Assembly (NCBI RefSeq): GCF_019352175.1
Contig: NZ_JACBYI010000017.1
Coordinates: forward strand, 58,787-122,786
Source: Paenibacillus sp. S150
Lineage (GTDB): Bacteria > Bacillota > Bacilli > Paenibacillales > Paenibacillaceae
Reading direction: 5' to 3'
Length of the DNA stretch: 64,000 bases
Part shown: positions 53,162 to 61,778 of the stretch, piece by piece
How positions within the stretch are numbered: position 1 is the first letter of the stretch
How the letters are laid out: every line of letters starts with the position of its first letter
Translations under genes and position numbers: made by a program
The notes under the pieces: model-generated
What the model was told of the DNA's origin: nothing
What the model saw: the letters and a program-made list of their open reading frames with translations, nothing else
The model's database searches: none

Positions 53162-53400
53162 TTTAGCGGGAAAAAGCAGCACTAATTGGACTCATTTGGC
53201 GAAGAAGAGACCGTTAGTGGTAAAAAGTAGCACTAATTAAACTCATCTGGCGAAGAAGAGACTGTTAGTGGTAAAAAGTAGCACTATTTCTGCTGAAAAC
53301 ACCCGTAATGGGCAATTGGGCTGAAATTAGGTGTACAAAATCCCACTAACCTCCTTTGCAGCCCCGGTTTCAGCGAGTTTAGGTTTACTTTTTCCACTTC
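53162..53400. repeat. Repeat field: 51-bp direct repeats and a MITE-like end
   Basis: A 51-bp unit beginning TTAGTGGTAAAAAGTAGCAC starts at 53162, 53213 and 53264 (two full, one partial). The right end reads TTTACTTTTTCCACTT, as in the elements at 19761 and 20205, and TCCCACTAAC inside matches their inner repeat. No gene. Confidence 0.7.
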
Positions 53401-53585
53401 GCTTCCTTCCCTATCCCCTCATTGTGTTTCATGAACATTCAGCTTAGCACATTTAGCTCATATGGTTTGGAAAAACGCATGCAGGGAATAGAGCAAGGAT
53501 TAATAAGCGGAGAATTCCTGATCAGTTCTTTTAAATGACGGCCTGCATCGGCAGATTAATATGCCTTTTGAGCATTTGCAGAAGA

Positions 53586-53604
53586 CAAGGCTATACTAGC
53601 CTTG
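53586..53604 (-). terminator. Possible terminator at the end of the PIG-L gene
   Basis: CAAGGCTA and TAGCCTTG form a perfect 8-bp stem with a TAC loop, overlapping the stop codon of the minus-strand gene. T-run weak. Confidence 0.4.
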
Positions 53605-54346
53605 CATCCACGAAGCAGTGCAGATGCAGGGATGACAGCACCTTGAGCCCCTCCCCGATTTCAAACTCCTTCCCCTCAGCCAGCTGGCGCCCTTTCTCCT
53701 TGAAGTACAAGCGGTACAGCGCAAGCGTTTCTTCGCTGAACTGGCTGCTGTGCAGTGCCATGGCGGCGAATTTCCCTTCAAAGAAGTCGGTGATATCGAT
53801 CACGGTATTCGGTTCAGAGGTGAAATAAAACCCGATTGCCTTGGGCTGCCAGGCCTGTGTGCATGTCCCGCGGGGATACAACGGCAGTCCGGAGGACAGG
53901 AAGGCCTGCGCAGCTGCGCGGCCGGTAACGATATGATCATAATGCGCTTCATAAGCGAGCCAGGGGTCGGGGCAGAATACCGCATCCGGCTGCACGGTGC
54001 GGATAATCCCGGCAATCTCCGCCGCCAGAGCCGGAACCTGCTCCAAAGTGCCGTCTCCATGCGGCAGTTGGTGGAACACCGAGGCCCCGAGCGAGCGTCC
54101 CGCCGCCTCCAGCTCCTGCGAACGGATTGCCGCGATCTCCGCAGGCGGCAGCCGGTCGTCAAGACTGCCCAAATCTCCATTCGTCACCGTTAAATAATGA
54201 ATCTCGCAGCCCATCTCCGCAAAAGCGGCAATCGTTCCGCCCATCCCCACCTCATTGTCGTCGGGGTGCGGCTGCACGCACAATATTTTGCGGCATTCCT
54301 TGAGATCGGGAGGGGCCATCAGGCTGTACAGTGTGGATGAATCCAT
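53591..54346 (-). CDS. PIG-L/LmbE-family deacetylase
   Basis: 251 residues; ATG 54346. Zn-dependent de-N-acetylase fold: Zn ligands in PHPDDNEVGMGG (~31-42; His, Asp) and YDHIVTG (His ~138). The family removes acetyl from N-acetylglucosaminyl compounds, e.g. bacillithiol precursors (BshB) or chito-oligosaccharides. Next to a glycoside-type symporter gene upstream on the same strand, it probably works on an imported acetylated sugar; the BshB role cannot be excluded. Confidence 0.9.
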   Translation of the reverse strand: MDSSTLYSLMAPPDLKECRKILCVQPHPDDNEVGMGGTIAAFAEMGCEIHYLTVTNGDLGSLDDRLPPAEIAAIRSQELEAAGRSLGASVFHQLPHGDGTLEQVPALAAEIAGIIRTVQPDAVFCPDPWLAYEAHYDHIVTGRAAAQAFLSSGLPLYPRGTCTQAWQPKAIGFYFTSEPNTVIDITDFFEGKFAAMALHSSQFSEETLALYRLYFKEKGRQLAEGKEFEIGEGLKVLSSLHLHCFVDARLV

Positions 54347-54401
54347 ATTGAATCGCTCCTTTGGCTAAATGTAATCGGTTTGGAATTATTAAAATTATGA
54401 A

Positions 54402-55739
54402 CTACATAGACCGGCTGTTCTCCAAGTCTATCAATATTTGTGAGCGTTGCCTGCCGCTTATCGTATAGAACAGAATCGGGATAATGGCGGCAAGGAAACA
54501 GATGGAGGGCAGCAAAAACATTACAAAGCTCAGACCCTGCTGAAGCCTTGGGGTAGCCGGCTGGTTCTCCGCATAGTTCAGGTACCCCAGAGTGGCCCCG
54601 ATTATCAACCGGGACAACGCTCCGCTGAATTTAGTAATAAAGGTATTCGTGGAGAATACAATCCCTTCCCCCCGGAAACCCAGCTTCCACTCCGAATAAT
54701 CAATCGTATCCAGGAGCATCGATGTGCTGACAATGGTTGTCATCCCCGAGAAAAAGAAGCTGATTCCAAAGAACACCAGCGTAAACAAAACATTCTGATC
54801 CCCGAAGAGATAGGGTACGAGGCAGGAAATGCTGCCGAGAATGCAGGAGGAGACAAACACACTTTTTTTGGAAAAAAGGGCAAGCAGCTTGGGCGTTGCA
54901 ATCATGCCGAGCAGCATGCCGGCAACCAGGCTGATTCCGACCTGTGTGCCATAGCCGGCATCTCCCCAGACATAAATCACATAGTAAAGCTGAACGCTCT
55001 GTCTGATGCCGGTAACCAAGTTGATAATCAGGAGGGAGGCGAGCAGGGTGAGCAGCGGCTTGTTTTTGTAGACAGTTTGCAGATTGTTGCGGAAAGAAAT
55101 CCGCTCCGTGGATGGAGCCACTCTTTCTTTGGAGACGATTCCGGTCAGAAAAATGGACAGCGCGGCAATGACCGCTACGGTCACCGCAGAATACAGATAA
55201 GCGGCGGTGCTTCTTTCGCCCCCGAACGCGAGCAGGAGCTGAATCCCCCCGATGGTGACAATTACCGCACCGATGGTTCCGCCGATTTTGCCCAAAGTGA
55301 CGACAAGGGTCCGTTCTGCCGGATTCTTGGAAATTACGGAGGATAGCGCCCAGAGGGGAGTGTCACAGACTGTGTACAGCATCCCCCACAGCAGATAAGA
55401 CATCGTTGCAATAACCACGGTCAGCGTGGAGGAAGTGCCAAAGTCCATGAAGCAGAGAACGGTGGCAGCTGCGATGAGAAAAGGGGCAAACAGCAGGTAA
55501 GGTCTGAATTTCCCCCATCTGGAGCGGGTTCTGTCAGCAATCATCCCCATTACCGGGTCCAGGCAGGCATCAATAATACTTGCGGCTACCAATATGACGC
55601 TGGCTGTTGTTGCGGGAATGCCCAGCAAATCCGTGTAGAAGAAGAGTATGTACATCGACATGAAGCTGTAAAGCATATTTTGGCCCAGCAATCCGCCGGA
55701 GAACACCACTTTTTCTGCCAAAGATACTTTAATTGTCAA
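54402..55739 (-). CDS. GPH-family sugar:cation symporter
   Basis: 445 residues; TTG start at 55739 with AGAGGG about 9 bases upstream. Twelve TM helices of the glycoside-pentoside-hexuronide family (MelB-like); signature DPVMGMIADRTRSRWGKFRP in the first loops. Takes up a sugar or glycoside with Na+ or H+. The deacetylase gene follows 55 bp on, suggesting import and deacetylation of an amino sugar; no regulator is in the unit. Confidence 0.9.
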   Translation of the reverse strand: MTIKVSLAEKVVFSGGLLGQNMLYSFMSMYILFFYTDLLGIPATTASVILVAASIIDACLDPVMGMIADRTRSRWGKFRPYLLFAPFLIAAATVLCFMDFGTSSTLTVVIATMSYLLWGMLYTVCDTPLWALSSVISKNPAERTLVVTLGKIGGTIGAVIVTIGGIQLLLAFGGERSTAAYLYSAVTVAVIAALSIFLTGIVSKERVAPSTERISFRNNLQTVYKNKPLLTLLASLLIINLVTGIRQSVQLYYVIYVWGDAGYGTQVGISLVAGMLLGMIATPKLLALFSKKSVFVSSCILGSISCLVPYLFGDQNVLFTLVFFGISFFFSGMTTIVSTSMLLDTIDYSEWKLGFRGEGIVFSTNTFITKFSGALSRLIIGATLGYLNYAENQPATPRLQQGLSFVMFLLPSICFLAAIIPILFYTISGRQRSQILIDLENSRSM

Positions 55740-55896
55740 ACGGCCCCGCCCTCTTTTCTGTGAGCAGATTCATAGAATCCGATTCTTCTTAATTATGTTT
55801 ATTTATCACTTTATTGCAAGCGGATTATCCCTTTTTACTTCCAAAATTTGATTATTCATATAAAATAGATTAATGAGGGCAGAAGGGGGAATCATT

Positions 55897-56112
55897 ATGC
55901 CGGAAAACACGAAGCCCATGCGCAAGAAATGGTTCCGCAGCTATGTGCGGCAGAATAGCAATCCTTATCAGCAGATATTGCAGGTATTCCGGCCCAGTAT
56001 TCAGCTCCTTGCAGCGAAGGATAGTGCGGCAGATGCATTCTATCACATCCAGGCGCCGGGAACTGTGACAATGTCACATTCGCTGCTGCAACGGGACAGA
56101 AGCTGGAAGTGA
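55897..56112 (+). CDS. Small hypothetical protein
   Basis: 71 residues. ATG 55897 has a good AGAAGGGGGA 6 bases upstream, better than the ATG at 55873. Basic N-terminus (MRKKWFRSYVRQ), no TM helix, no motif recognised. It lies alone between the symporter gene and the structured-RNA candidate. May be a gene fragment. Confidence 0.35.
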   Translation: MPENTKPMRKKWFRSYVRQNSNPYQQILQVFRPSIQLLAAKDSAADAFYHIQAPGTVTMSHSLLQRDRSWK

Positions 56113-56762
56113 AAACGCAAACAAAATCGCATAAAGCGCAGCATTTCTTAGACTCGGCATGATAGAATGTGAAAATCAAGGAATATCGGGAAATAGGCGG
56201 AAATATACAATTCTTTGAAGTTTTAAATTTTATCTATAATGTATTAGAATGTAGACATCACCACAGGAACCACAGCAACACTCGGAAGTGGTTATCCCAG
56301 GTGACTGTCTCATTCCTAAATTTAGCAATGAATTCGGGAAAGGAGAGAATCCAATGTACTGAGTTAGCGAAGCATGCCGGAATCGGCTGCGGGTAGAAGG
56401 ATGGATGTGACAACATCTTTCGGCAGACCGTGGGGATGCGGGAAACCAAAGCAAATCTTTATTGAAGGAAAAAGCTGTTCATTGAAGCAGGAGTGATCCT
56501 GCGGAAGAAAGAGCGTGATTCCACCAAAAAAAGGTTAGCGAAGCGTACTAAGACGAGTTCACAGCAGGGAAAACGTCCGTGAAAACGTTTTTCGTGAAAT
56601 CGTGTACGCGGGAATTCACCCCCATATGCAGGACATGGATTAACACTCCGGCAGGAGAAGGACGGGCAATACGGTAATTTGAATATGAGAACAAACACCA
56701 TGTCAAGGATATGGCTTGTTACTTGGAGGAAATGATTGAATTGCATACAGTGATCACCACAT

Positions 56763-56802
56763 AAATCCCCGTTGCCTTATATATTAAGGTTAGCGGGGAT
56801 TT
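56763..56802 (+). terminator. Terminator-like hairpin, first of a pair
   Basis: AAATCCCCGTTGCCTT pairs, with a mismatch, with AAGGTTAGCGGGGATTT. Little T-run. Confidence 0.6.
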
Positions 56803-56821
56803 GTGCATACATAGTTGATCT

Positions 56822-56859
56822 GCTCCTTCTTGCCTATCTGGCTGAGAGGGAGCTTTTTT
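56822..56859 (+). terminator. Intrinsic terminator, second of a pair
   Basis: GCTCC...GCC pairs with GGC...GGGAGC, followed by six T (56854-56859). It lies 76 bp before gerA-like gene, so read-through would be needed for a long leader. Confidence 0.75.
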
Positions 56860-56934
56860 GGTTTAGAAATAAACCTTATTAGGCAACACTACTCTTCATA
56901 AGTAACAGACATCAGCAGCAAGGAGACACGAAGG

Positions 56935-58434
56935 ATGAAATTCCACCAACGGGAAACAAATCAGCCGCAAGATCCCCATAAACAGCCTTTGAGCAGCGAT
57001 GCGTTCTTTAATACCGAGCTGATCTGTAAAAGATTGGGCAGGAGCTCCGATGTAAGCATCCGTTCCCTCCGGCTTGATTGGAGCATTATGGAGCGGGAAT
57101 GCCGCATTCAATTAATCTTTCTGGACGGTATGGTGGACAGCCAGGTGCTGCAGGAGTCCATTATTCCGGCGATTCAGGCAGCGGAGCCCGTCGCGGAGGA
57201 TTGCAGCCTGCCGGAATATTTCAGCGGTCAAATTCTGACTGCAAGCCAGGTCAGAAAGACCGGGAACCTGGCGGGAGCGGTCAAGGATATCCTGTCCGGC
57301 TGTCTGCTGCTGCTCATTGACGGGTATGATCAGGGATTATCCCTTGCGATTCAAGGCTATGAGAAGCGAAGAATCGGAGAAACCAAAACAGAAACGGTGA
57401 TCCGCGGGCCACAGGAGGCTTTTACGGATGACCTCCGCACCAATATCACCATGATCCGCCGAAAACTGAAGGACGAACGTCTTCGTATTGTTACACGTTC
57501 TGTGGGACTGAACAGCCAGACCGATATCTCCATCTTGTTCATTGCAGGACTCGCAGACGATAAGGTACTGGGCCGGATATGGGCGATGTTGGACGAGCTT
57601 GGGCTGAAAGAGGTGCTGGAAGGAGAATATATCGAAGAATATCTGCAGGAAAATAAATACACGGTATTTCCGGTGGTCCGCAATACTGAAAGACCGGACA
57701 GCATTACAGCAGCACTTGCGGAAGGAAGAGTCGCAATCTTAGTTGACGGCACCCCGTTTGTGCTAATTGTCCCCTCCTTGTTCCTGGATTTTATCCAGTC
57801 GGCGGAGGACAGCTATCAGCCTTATCTGTTCGCCAGTCTAATCCGTATATTGCGGCTTGCCGCAGTTATCATCAGTATTTTTGCTCCCGGCCTCTACATC
57901 GCCGTTACGACGTTCCATCAGGATTTGCTGCCTACCCGGCTGTTGCTGAGCATCATGTTCCAGCGGGAGGGCGTGCCGTTTCCGGCATTTGTAGAAGCTA
58001 CGCTCATGGAGCTTACCTTCGAGATTATCCGTGAAGCGGGAATCCGCATGCCCCGCAACATAGGCCAGGCCGTATCCATTGTCGGGACGCTGATCGTAGG
58101 ACAAGCCGCAGTGGACGCAGGCATCGTCTCGGCAGGGATGGTTATCGTGGTTGCGATTACCGGGATTTCAAGCTTTGTGATCCCTGCCTACAATATGTCG
58201 ATCTCCATCCGGCTGATCCGTTTTTTGTTCATGGGTGCGGCCGCCTCCTTTGGAATATTTGGCATAACCGTCGGGTTCGTTCTTCTTATCGTACATTTAT
58301 GCAGCTTGCAGTCTTTAGGAGTGCCTTATATGCGTCCCTATGCGCCTTATCTGAAGAAGGAACAGGTAGACGGTGTTTTCCGCAGTCCTTATTGGACAAG
58401 CTCGCGGAATAAACGCGCCAAGGATGGGGTCTAA
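56935..58434 (+). CDS. Spore germination protein, GerA family (germinant receptor A subunit)
   Basis: 499 residues; ATG 56935 after AAGGAGACACGAAGG. N-terminal cytoplasmic domain (~1-280), then five or more TM helices (~290-470). Family motifs: TDISILFIAGLAD, VPSLFLDFIQSAEDSYQP, REGVPFPAFVEATLMELTFE, EAGIRMPRNIGQAVSIVG. The A subunit with the B and C subunits forms the germinant receptor in the spore inner membrane. First gene of a four-gene operon; expression in the forespore under SigG is expected, but I could not find a clear SigG promoter. Confidence 0.95.
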   Translation: MKFHQRETNQPQDPHKQPLSSDAFFNTELICKRLGRSSDVSIRSLRLDWSIMERECRIQLIFLDGMVDSQVLQESIIPAIQAAEPVAEDCSLPEYFSGQILTASQVRKTGNLAGAVKDILSGCLLLLIDGYDQGLSLAIQGYEKRRIGETKTETVIRGPQEAFTDDLRTNITMIRRKLKDERLRIVTRSVGLNSQTDISILFIAGLADDKVLGRIWAMLDELGLKEVLEGEYIEEYLQENKYTVFPVVRNTERPDSITAALAEGRVAILVDGTPFVLIVPSLFLDFIQSAEDSYQPYLFASLIRILRLAAVIISIFAPGLYIAVTTFHQDLLPTRLLLSIMFQREGVPFPAFVEATLMELTFEIIREAGIRMPRNIGQAVSIVGTLIVGQAAVDAGIVSAGMVIVVAITGISSFVIPAYNMSISIRLIRFLFMGAAASFGIFGITVGFVLLIVHLCSLQSLGVPYMRPYAPYLKKEQVDGVFRSPYWTSSRNKRAKDGV

Positions 58435-58436
58435 GC

Positions 58437-59639
58437 ATGAGAAGACTGGTAATGCTGATCTGTGTGCTGGCATTGATGGCAACGATATTGCCGGGCTGCT
58501 GGAGCCGGAAGGAGCTCGGCGATTTGGCTGTAGCCATCGGTCTTGGAATTGACCGGACCGACAAGGGCTACCGCGTGACGGTGCAGATTGTCGCACCCAG
58601 TATGGCGGCTGCCAGCAGCGGAGGGAATAGCGGACCTCCGGCACTGGTGGTGGATACGGAGGCAGTTACTATAATGGAGGCTCTGCGCAAACTGACGACG
58701 AAGCTGCCGCGCAAAATTTATATGTCCCATTTGAGCATGCTTTTGGTGGACGAAGCTATAGCCAGGGAAGGACTCCGCAAGCCTCTGGATTTCCTGTTCA
58801 GGGATCATGAAACAAGACCGAATTTTGATGTTGCCATCGTCCGGGGCGGAACTGCGTATGATGCCTTGTCCATTATGACTCCCCTTGAACGCCTTCCTGC
58901 CAGAGATCTGTTTGATTCGCTGAACGAGTCCCAAAAAAACTGGGCGCCTACCTCGGCGGTGCGTTTGCTTGATTTGATGAAGTGGTTCGATCTGGAAGGG
59001 CAAGAGGCCGTATTAACCGGACTGCATTTAGTCGGCAACCTGGAAAAGGGGAAAACCAAAGAAAATGTGGAATCGATCAACAGTCCGCTGAAATTTGAAT
59101 ATAGAGGCATTGGCGTCTTAAAGGACGATGTACTGTTAGGCTGGCTGAATGAGAGTGACAGCAAAGCTTATAACTATGTGACCGGAAAAGTGAAATCCAC
59201 GGTGGGCCGGGTGGAGTGTCCGGATAAGGAAGGCGCTTTTGTGATGGAGGTGCTGCAGTCGCAGACCCGGATTATTCCGGAGCTGCATAACGGGGTTCCC
59301 TCTGCCACCGTGAAGATCAGGATAGAGGCCAATATTGGAGAGGTGGAGTGCAGCCTGGATTTGAACAGCAGAAAGACATTGGAAAATATGAGGGTGCAAT
59401 CCGCCAAACGAACGGAGGAGCTGATCACAGCCGGCATTCGCAAAGTGCAGAGCGATTTTGGCGTTGATATTTTCGGCTTCGGGATTAAATTCCACCAGAA
59501 ATACCCTGCATACTGGGCAAAATGGCATGACAATTGGAATGAGAAATTCGAGGGAATGGAAGTGAAGGTGGCTGTGGACTACCTGATCAAGGGAAGAGGC
59601 AGAATCGTCAATCCGCCTCTTAAGGATAAGACAGAATGA
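58437..59639 (+). CDS. Ger(x)C-family germination lipoprotein (receptor C subunit)
   Basis: 400 residues; ATG 58437, 2 bp after the A-subunit stop. Signal peptide with lipobox ILPGC (Cys ~20), then WSRKELGDLAVAIGLGID. Ger(x)C proteins are lipid-anchored outer-face subunits of germinant receptors; the diacylglyceryl site is needed for function in B. subtilis. Last residues overlap the next small gene. Confidence 0.95.
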   Translation: MRRLVMLICVLALMATILPGCWSRKELGDLAVAIGLGIDRTDKGYRVTVQIVAPSMAAASSGGNSGPPALVVDTEAVTIMEALRKLTTKLPRKIYMSHLSMLLVDEAIAREGLRKPLDFLFRDHETRPNFDVAIVRGGTAYDALSIMTPLERLPARDLFDSLNESQKNWAPTSAVRLLDLMKWFDLEGQEAVLTGLHLVGNLEKGKTKENVESINSPLKFEYRGIGVLKDDVLLGWLNESDSKAYNYVTGKVKSTVGRVECPDKEGAFVMEVLQSQTRIIPELHNGVPSATVKIRIEANIGEVECSLDLNSRKTLENMRVQSAKRTEELITAGIRKVQSDFGVDIFGFGIKFHQKYPAYWAKWHDNWNEKFEGMEVKVAVDYLIKGRGRIVNPPLKDKTE

Positions 59640-59860
59640 ATGTTTTTCTGATATCGGCTAATGTGCTGCTGTGGATATGGCAAATCCGCCAGTTCCGGGG
59701 AAAGCGTGGAAATGTCCGGGATAAGGTGCTTGTATACGGTTTGTATGCCCTTGCGCTTGGCTTATGCATTATGTCTGCGAAGAACTGGATCGTTCCGGAT
59801 CTATTAAGGCCGTTTATTAGCCTGCTCCAGCAATTGAACCGGGTGTTGGGGTTAGGTTAA
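59636..59860 (+). CDS. Small membrane protein of the ger operon
   Basis: 74 residues, starting in overlap with the C-subunit stop (ATGA at 59636-59639). Two hydrophobic helices (~3-16, ~33-48) separated by a basic loop RGKRGNVRDK. Such short proteins often sit in ger operons as a possible fourth (D) subunit; the role is not established. Confidence 0.75.
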   Translation: MNVFLISANVLLWIWQIRQFRGKRGNVRDKVLVYGLYALALGLCIMSAKNWIVPDLLRPFISLLQQLNRVLGLG

Positions 59861-59893
59861 CGAAAGAAATTCAAACTGGAAAGGGGGAGAAAG

Positions 59894-60967
59894 GTGAGCT
59901 CTCGTCAATTGACCATGCTGCTTACATTGCATTATTGGGGGAGTGCGCTGCTGGGGCTTCCGTCCATGCTAATCGGATTGTCAGGAAAAGATGCCTGGGT
60001 CCCGATTCTGCTCGGCATGCTGCTTCAAATGCTGATTCTCCCCTTATTTGTGGCGATTTTCAGTCAAATGAACGGTGACTCTGTGGGAGTCTTCTTAACG
60101 CGGGCCATGGGTAAAGCAGCCGGCAAACTCATGCTGGCCCTATACATTATCTTTGTCCCCTTTCTCATAAATATATTAACGCTCCGCAGTTTGGGCGACT
60201 TTACCAGCAACGATCTCTATATAGAAACTCCGCCGCCGGCGATTTACGCCCTGATCCTGTTCGCACTGGTGTATTCCTTGTATAAAGGCTTTACCGCAGT
60301 AAGCAGATCCGCGGAGATAACCTTTCCCATCGTTTTTGCGCTGCTGTTGATGCTGCTGCTTTCACTTTTGCCTGGGGCGGATTGGAGCAGCTTTCTTCCA
60401 ATGTTTGAGCAGGGAGCTGAGCCTTTATTTAAAGGGACAGCAATGTTCATGGCCTATCCTTACAGTGAGGTGGCTTTAAGTCTCTTTCTGGCTCCATTCA
60501 TAAAAAACAAGCAGTCCTACAAGAAGGCGCTGATTCACAGTACGTGGATAACCGGCATCGCCTTGCTGTTATTGACCGTGCTCATAATAGCGGTCCTTGG
60601 GGAAAGTATTCCTCCCAATATTCCCTATGCAAGCCAGTTTGCTGCCAAAACCGTTACCATAGGAGGCTTCTATGAGCGTATCGAAACTGTAGTGACGGTC
60701 ATCTGGTTCATCGTTATCTTTTACCGCCTGATTCTCACGCTCTTTATCTCTGCTCTAGGATTTGCCGAATTATTTGGGCTCAAGCAGCATTTGGCTCTGC
60801 TTCCGCCGCTGGCTTTGGTAACTATTACCCTGGCCATGAATGTCTGGGACAATTCTTCTGTCATAGCCGAGCTTAATGAGATTTGGTATTTGAACGTATT
60901 CTTCTTTAACCTCCTGTGCCCGCTGATATGGTATACTGCCCATAAATTAAGGAATAGAAATAAATAA
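59894..60967 (+). CDS. Spore germination permease, GerAB family (receptor B subunit)
   Basis: 357 residues; GTG 59894 preceded by AAGGGGGAGAAAG. Ten TM helices of the APC superfamily's spore germination branch: SRQLTMLLTLHYWGSALL at helix 1, FLTRAMGKAAGKLM, and KYTSxxxF-type NIPYASQFAAKTVTIGGF. The B subunit probably binds the germinant amino acid or sugar. The A-C-small-B order differs from the usual A-B-C. Confidence 0.94.
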   Translation: MSSRQLTMLLTLHYWGSALLGLPSMLIGLSGKDAWVPILLGMLLQMLILPLFVAIFSQMNGDSVGVFLTRAMGKAAGKLMLALYIIFVPFLINILTLRSLGDFTSNDLYIETPPPAIYALILFALVYSLYKGFTAVSRSAEITFPIVFALLLMLLLSLLPGADWSSFLPMFEQGAEPLFKGTAMFMAYPYSEVALSLFLAPFIKNKQSYKKALIHSTWITGIALLLLTVLIIAVLGESIPPNIPYASQFAAKTVTIGGFYERIETVVTVIWFIVIFYRLILTLFISALGFAELFGLKQHLALLPPLALVTITLAMNVWDNSSVIAELNEIWYLNVFFFNLLCPLIWYTAHKLRNRNK

Positions 60968-60992
60968 AACCAAGCAGGAGGCGATTTTACCG

Positions 60993-61778
60993 ATGTCCGA
61001 ACGGATCAAAGAACAGGTGCAGCAGCAGTTTGCCAAAAATGCCGGGAAGTATGTGAGCAGTGCCCTTCATGCCAAGGGAGCAGATCTGGAGCTGCTCGTC
61101 TCCGCCTCGCAGGCTCACCGGGACATGAAAGTGCTCGACATTGCCACAGGCGGCGGCCATGTGGCCAATGCGCTGGCTCCGCTGGTCAAGCAGGTTACAG
61201 CCTATGATCTGACCGAAGAAATGCTGAAGTCGGCGGCTGCCTTTATTCAGGGAAACGGTCATCGGAATGTCGACTTCATCAGGGGAGACGCCGAGGCGCT
61301 GCCATTCGCAGCCGCTTCCTTCGAGCTGGTAACCTGCAGGATTGCAGCACATCACTTCCCTGATATTCCGGCCTTCATCTCCGAAGCGGGCCGGGTGCTG
61401 AAGCCGGGAGGCAGGCTCCAGCTGATTGACAATGTTGCCCCGGAAGACAAAGCACTGGCCGGATTCTACAATGAGGTGGAGAAGCTGAGAGATCCGAGCC
61501 ATGTCCGTGCTCTGCCGAAATCGGAATGGATTCAGCTGCTGGAGCGTTCGGGATTCCGGCTGGAGGCGCTGATTTGCTTTGCCAAGCCTTTTAACTTTGC
61601 CGACTGGTGTGAACGGGCAGGTCTTGCGCAGCCGGAGCAGGAACGCGTGAAGGCCGCCTTCCTTCAGGCCCCGCAGGGAACACGGGATTTCTTCAGCATC
61701 CGCGAAGACGGCGGCGAGCTGCTTGGCTTCACAGGGGAAGCGGCGTATATGCAGGCCTCTAAAGTCCGTCCGGACTGA
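60993..61778 (+). CDS. Class I SAM-dependent methyltransferase
   Basis: 261 residues; ATG 60993 with AGGAGG upstream. Methyltransf_11/UbiE-like: motif I VLDIATGGGHVAN (~47-59), acidic Asp in YDLTEEML, motif RGDAEALPF and GRVLKPGGRL. Substrate unknown; similar to YcgJ-type enzymes. Its stop overlaps the end of the converging serine hydrolase gene by 20 bp. It follows the ger operon by 25 bp and might be read through. Confidence 0.92.
   Translation: MSERIKEQVQQQFAKNAGKYVSSALHAKGADLELLVSASQAHRDMKVLDIATGGGHVANALAPLVKQVTAYDLTEEMLKSAAAFIQGNGHRNVDFIRGDAEALPFAAASFELVTCRIAAHHFPDIPAFISEAGRVLKPGGRLQLIDNVAPEDKALAGFYNEVEKLRDPSHVRALPKSEWIQLLERSGFRLEALICFAKPFNFADWCERAGLAQPEQERVKAAFLQAPQGTRDFFSIREDGGELLGFTGEAAYMQASKVRPD

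Larger units (their letters stand above)
56236..56859 (+). ncRNA. Candidate structured non-coding RNA upstream of the ger operon
   Basis: Roughly 620 bp with no credible gene. A TATAAT (56234-56239) fits a -10 box. Predicted hairpins: ACATCACC (56255-56262) with GGTGACTGT (56300-56308) enclosing AACCAC/GTGGTT; GCCG-GAAT-CGGC (56376-56387); GATGT-GACA-ACATC (56404-56417); GCAGGA-GTGA-TCCTGC (56487-56502, a GNRA tetraloop); AAAACGT/ACGTTTT (56570-56591). It ends in two terminator-like hairpins. I do not recognise a known class (compared from memory with RNase P, tmRNA and 6S). Could also be a long 5' leader of the ger operon. Confidence 0.45.
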
